Of a stretch of 64,000 nt of DNA, positions 63,823-64,000 are shown one piece after another. Source of the stretch: Gracilariopsis chorda. Lineage: Eukaryota > Rhodophyta > Florideophyceae > Gracilariales > Gracilariaceae. Under the pieces are notes generated by a model, which was not told the origin of the DNA, searched no databases, and saw only the letters and a program-made list of their open reading frames with translations. The stretch spans positions 62,001-126,000 of the forward strand of contig NBIV01000040.1 in NCBI GenBank assembly GCA_003194525.1, read 5' to 3'. A program made the position numbers and the translations under genes. Position 1 is the stretch's first letter. Each line of letters opens with the position of its first letter.

Positions 63823-64000
63823 CTAATTCTTAAGTTGTGTTATCAACGCGGTGAGCAGCTCAAGCTGTTTGCTGTTTCGATCTCTTGACAATTCCTTGCC
63901 CTTACTTTTTTCTTCCCACTGTGCGCGACGAAGCTCGAATTCTTTTTCTCGTAGAGAAATCTTGCGTTCTTCTAGACGGTGTTTTTCATTCAGCTGCTGG
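63823..64000 (-). CDS. C-terminal end of a coiled-coil protein (5' part outside window)
   Basis: A minus-strand frame open from the right edge to a TAG at 63823-63825. The 58 visible residues are a charged helix (LEERKISLREKEFELRRAQW, ELSRDRNSKQLELLTALITQ) ending QLKN. Such Glu/Arg-rich C termini are common in Myb/SANT-like accessory proteins of PIF/Harbinger transposons, and a Harbinger-type transposase lies 2.7 kb away, but the helix alone is not diagnostic. Confidence 0.5.
   Translation of the reverse strand, partial: QQLNEKHRLEERKISLREKEFELRRAQWEEKSKGKELSRDRNSKQLELLTALITQLKN

Noticed and set aside
1-64000. CRISPR arrays, prokaryotic operons, rRNA genes
   Set aside because: No regularly spaced repeats, ribosome-binding-site-led gene clusters or rRNA-like stretches were seen.

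Overview
The window is nuclear DNA of an intron-poor eukaryote. Host genes have full eukaryotic architecture (a NOT1 scaffold of about 2,310 codons with no visible intron, and three genes with short GT-AG introns of roughly 60-150 bp), and half of the window is mobile DNA (Ty3/gypsy, copia, Mutator, pogo/Tigger and PIF/Harbinger types). Intron poverty plus heavy LTR-element load would fit a florideophyte red alga, and the AP endonuclease has an algal/plant flavour, but I cannot fix the lineage from sequence alone.

Layout. 1-6932 (-): CCR4-NOT scaffold NOT1, running off the left edge. A 1 kb divergent spacer separates it from a protein O-mannosyltransferase gene (7953-9655, +, three exons) that lacks the usual MIR domain. 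9.7-24.9 kb is gene-poor: a decayed pogo/Tigger transposon (12190-14280) with an unusual palindrome cluster beside it, a four-finger C2H2 zinc-finger gene (17539-18311, +, three exons) and a small coiled-coil gene (23076-23558, -). An AP endonuclease of the exonuclease III family (24892-26377, +, four exons, active site intact) is the last host gene on the left.

From 27153 to 59684 lies one enormous composite: a Mutator-like DNA transposon with about 300-bp terminal inverted repeats and a perfect 9-bp target duplication (CTCAAAGGG). Its own content (about 6.8 kb) is a Ulp1-like cysteine-protease relic, a FAR1/MULE-type transposase relic with a SWIM zinc finger, and a basic tail. It has been split by LTR-element fossils, each with its own 5-bp target duplication: a chromodomain Ty3/gypsy element (28279-38192, TSD TCTGA, about 1% LTR divergence), a second Ty3/gypsy element on the minus strand (A, 38206-48720, TSD TTCAG, about 5%), a third (B, 42862-48498, TSD CTTAC, about 6%) sitting inside A just next to its 5' LTR, and a copia element (53125-58388, TSD ACAGT, about 3%).

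Right of the composite are a PIF/Harbinger transposase pseudogene (60172-61125), a solo LTR related to the chromodomain element (61450-62302, TSD AGACA) and two coiled-coil fragments on the minus strand, the last running off the right edge.

The most unusual signals are the intact outer boundaries of the 32.5-kb nested Mutator-like element, the very high density of perfect micro-inverted-repeats throughout the chromodomain retroelement (LTR and coding parts alike), the copia primer-binding site matching the anticodon arm of initiator tRNA, and decay of the DNA transposons largely by in-frame stops within otherwise continuous frames.
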